64,000 nucleotides of DNA from Tilletia caries (lineage: Eukaryota > Basidiomycota > Exobasidiomycetes > Tilletiales > Tilletiaceae), in NCBI GenBank assembly GCA_032718865.1, contig JALUTQ010000038.1, positions 1 to 64,000 of the forward strand, read 5' to 3'. Each line of letters starts with the position of its first letter. Position 1 is the first letter of the stretch. Positions 63,793 to 64,000 of this stretch are shown piece after piece. The notes beneath the pieces were generated by a model. It saw nothing but the letters and a program-made list of their open reading frames with translations. It searched no databases and was not told the origin of the DNA. The position numbers and the translations under genes are program-made.

Positions 63793-64000
63793 TCGACACG
63801 AGCCTTGAAGCTCCCACACGCTGAGCCTGTTCTCTCAGCTTCACCATTACACTGTATCGGCAGCTAGTACTGTATCTTGTCTCCGTTCGGGCATCACATT
63901 CGAAATCGACTTGACTGAAATTGCACCCAGAGTGACGAAGGAGATACGAGACCGAGTGACTACCTGAGTGGGGGATATGCTACAATGTATGCTCCCAATC

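Noticed and set aside
1..64000. tRNA or rRNA genes
   Set aside because: I scanned by eye for tRNA-like A/B boxes and rRNA blocks and found none that I could support; a covariance-model search would be needed to exclude a tRNA with an intron.

Overview
This window is fungal nuclear DNA and almost certainly basidiomycete. It is GC-rich and gene-dense. Most genes carry several short introns (mostly 60-110 bases, GTRNGT donors, YAG acceptors), and the proteins include fungal hallmarks: DGK1, Nup57, SEC9, BMS1, ELG1, a prpD-type methylcitrate dehydratase, DUF1748 and DUF4211 proteins. I cannot name the genus. Exon joins below were made by eye; for the genes called with confidence every join keeps the reading frame and the summed exon length is a multiple of three.

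Layout. 0-1.7 kb: end of a retroelement with a Gag-like zinc-knuckle ORF. 2-11 kb: housekeeping genes (DGK1, DUF1748 protein, Nup57, an unknown proline-rich membrane protein, methylcitrate dehydratase). 11-19 kb: a poorly resolved gene, a divergent kinase-like gene, and a convergent large gene with a nucleotidyltransferase-like motif. 19.3-25.4 kb: ADE12 and BMS1 in convergent orientation, flanked by a ~310 bp inverted repeat that is a copy of the promoter and first codons of the nucleotidyltransferase-like gene. 26-44 kb: Ohr/OsmC, ELG1 divergent from an unknown nuclear-type protein, KGD4, SEC9, a DUF4211 protein, a CYP33-type RRM protein, GPI2, a GCIP-like protein. 44.5-56.8 kb: a rearranged, repeat-rich accessory tract built around galactokinase. 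It holds an intact GAL1, a displaced inverted copy of the GAL1 3' flank, and a second copy of GAL1 exons 1-4 joined in frame through a polypurine tract to the EF-hand end of a Cdc4-type myosin light chain gene. Several lineage-specific genes lie among these pieces. 57-64 kb: an aconitase whose ORF continues into what looks like mitochondrial ribosomal protein mL40, then an unknown serine-rich protein.

Functional themes. Several products act in mitochondria (methylcitrate dehydratase, aconitase-mL40, KGD4, Ohr) and several in the nucleus or nucleolus (BMS1, ELG1, Nup57, RRM, DUF4211). GPI2, DGK1 and SEC9 serve the endomembrane system. There is no operon-like organisation, but several gene pairs are divergent with short shared promoters. 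The most unusual items are the GAL1/EF-hand chimera with the segmental shuffling around it, and the aconitase-mL40 fusion with a presequence-like linker.
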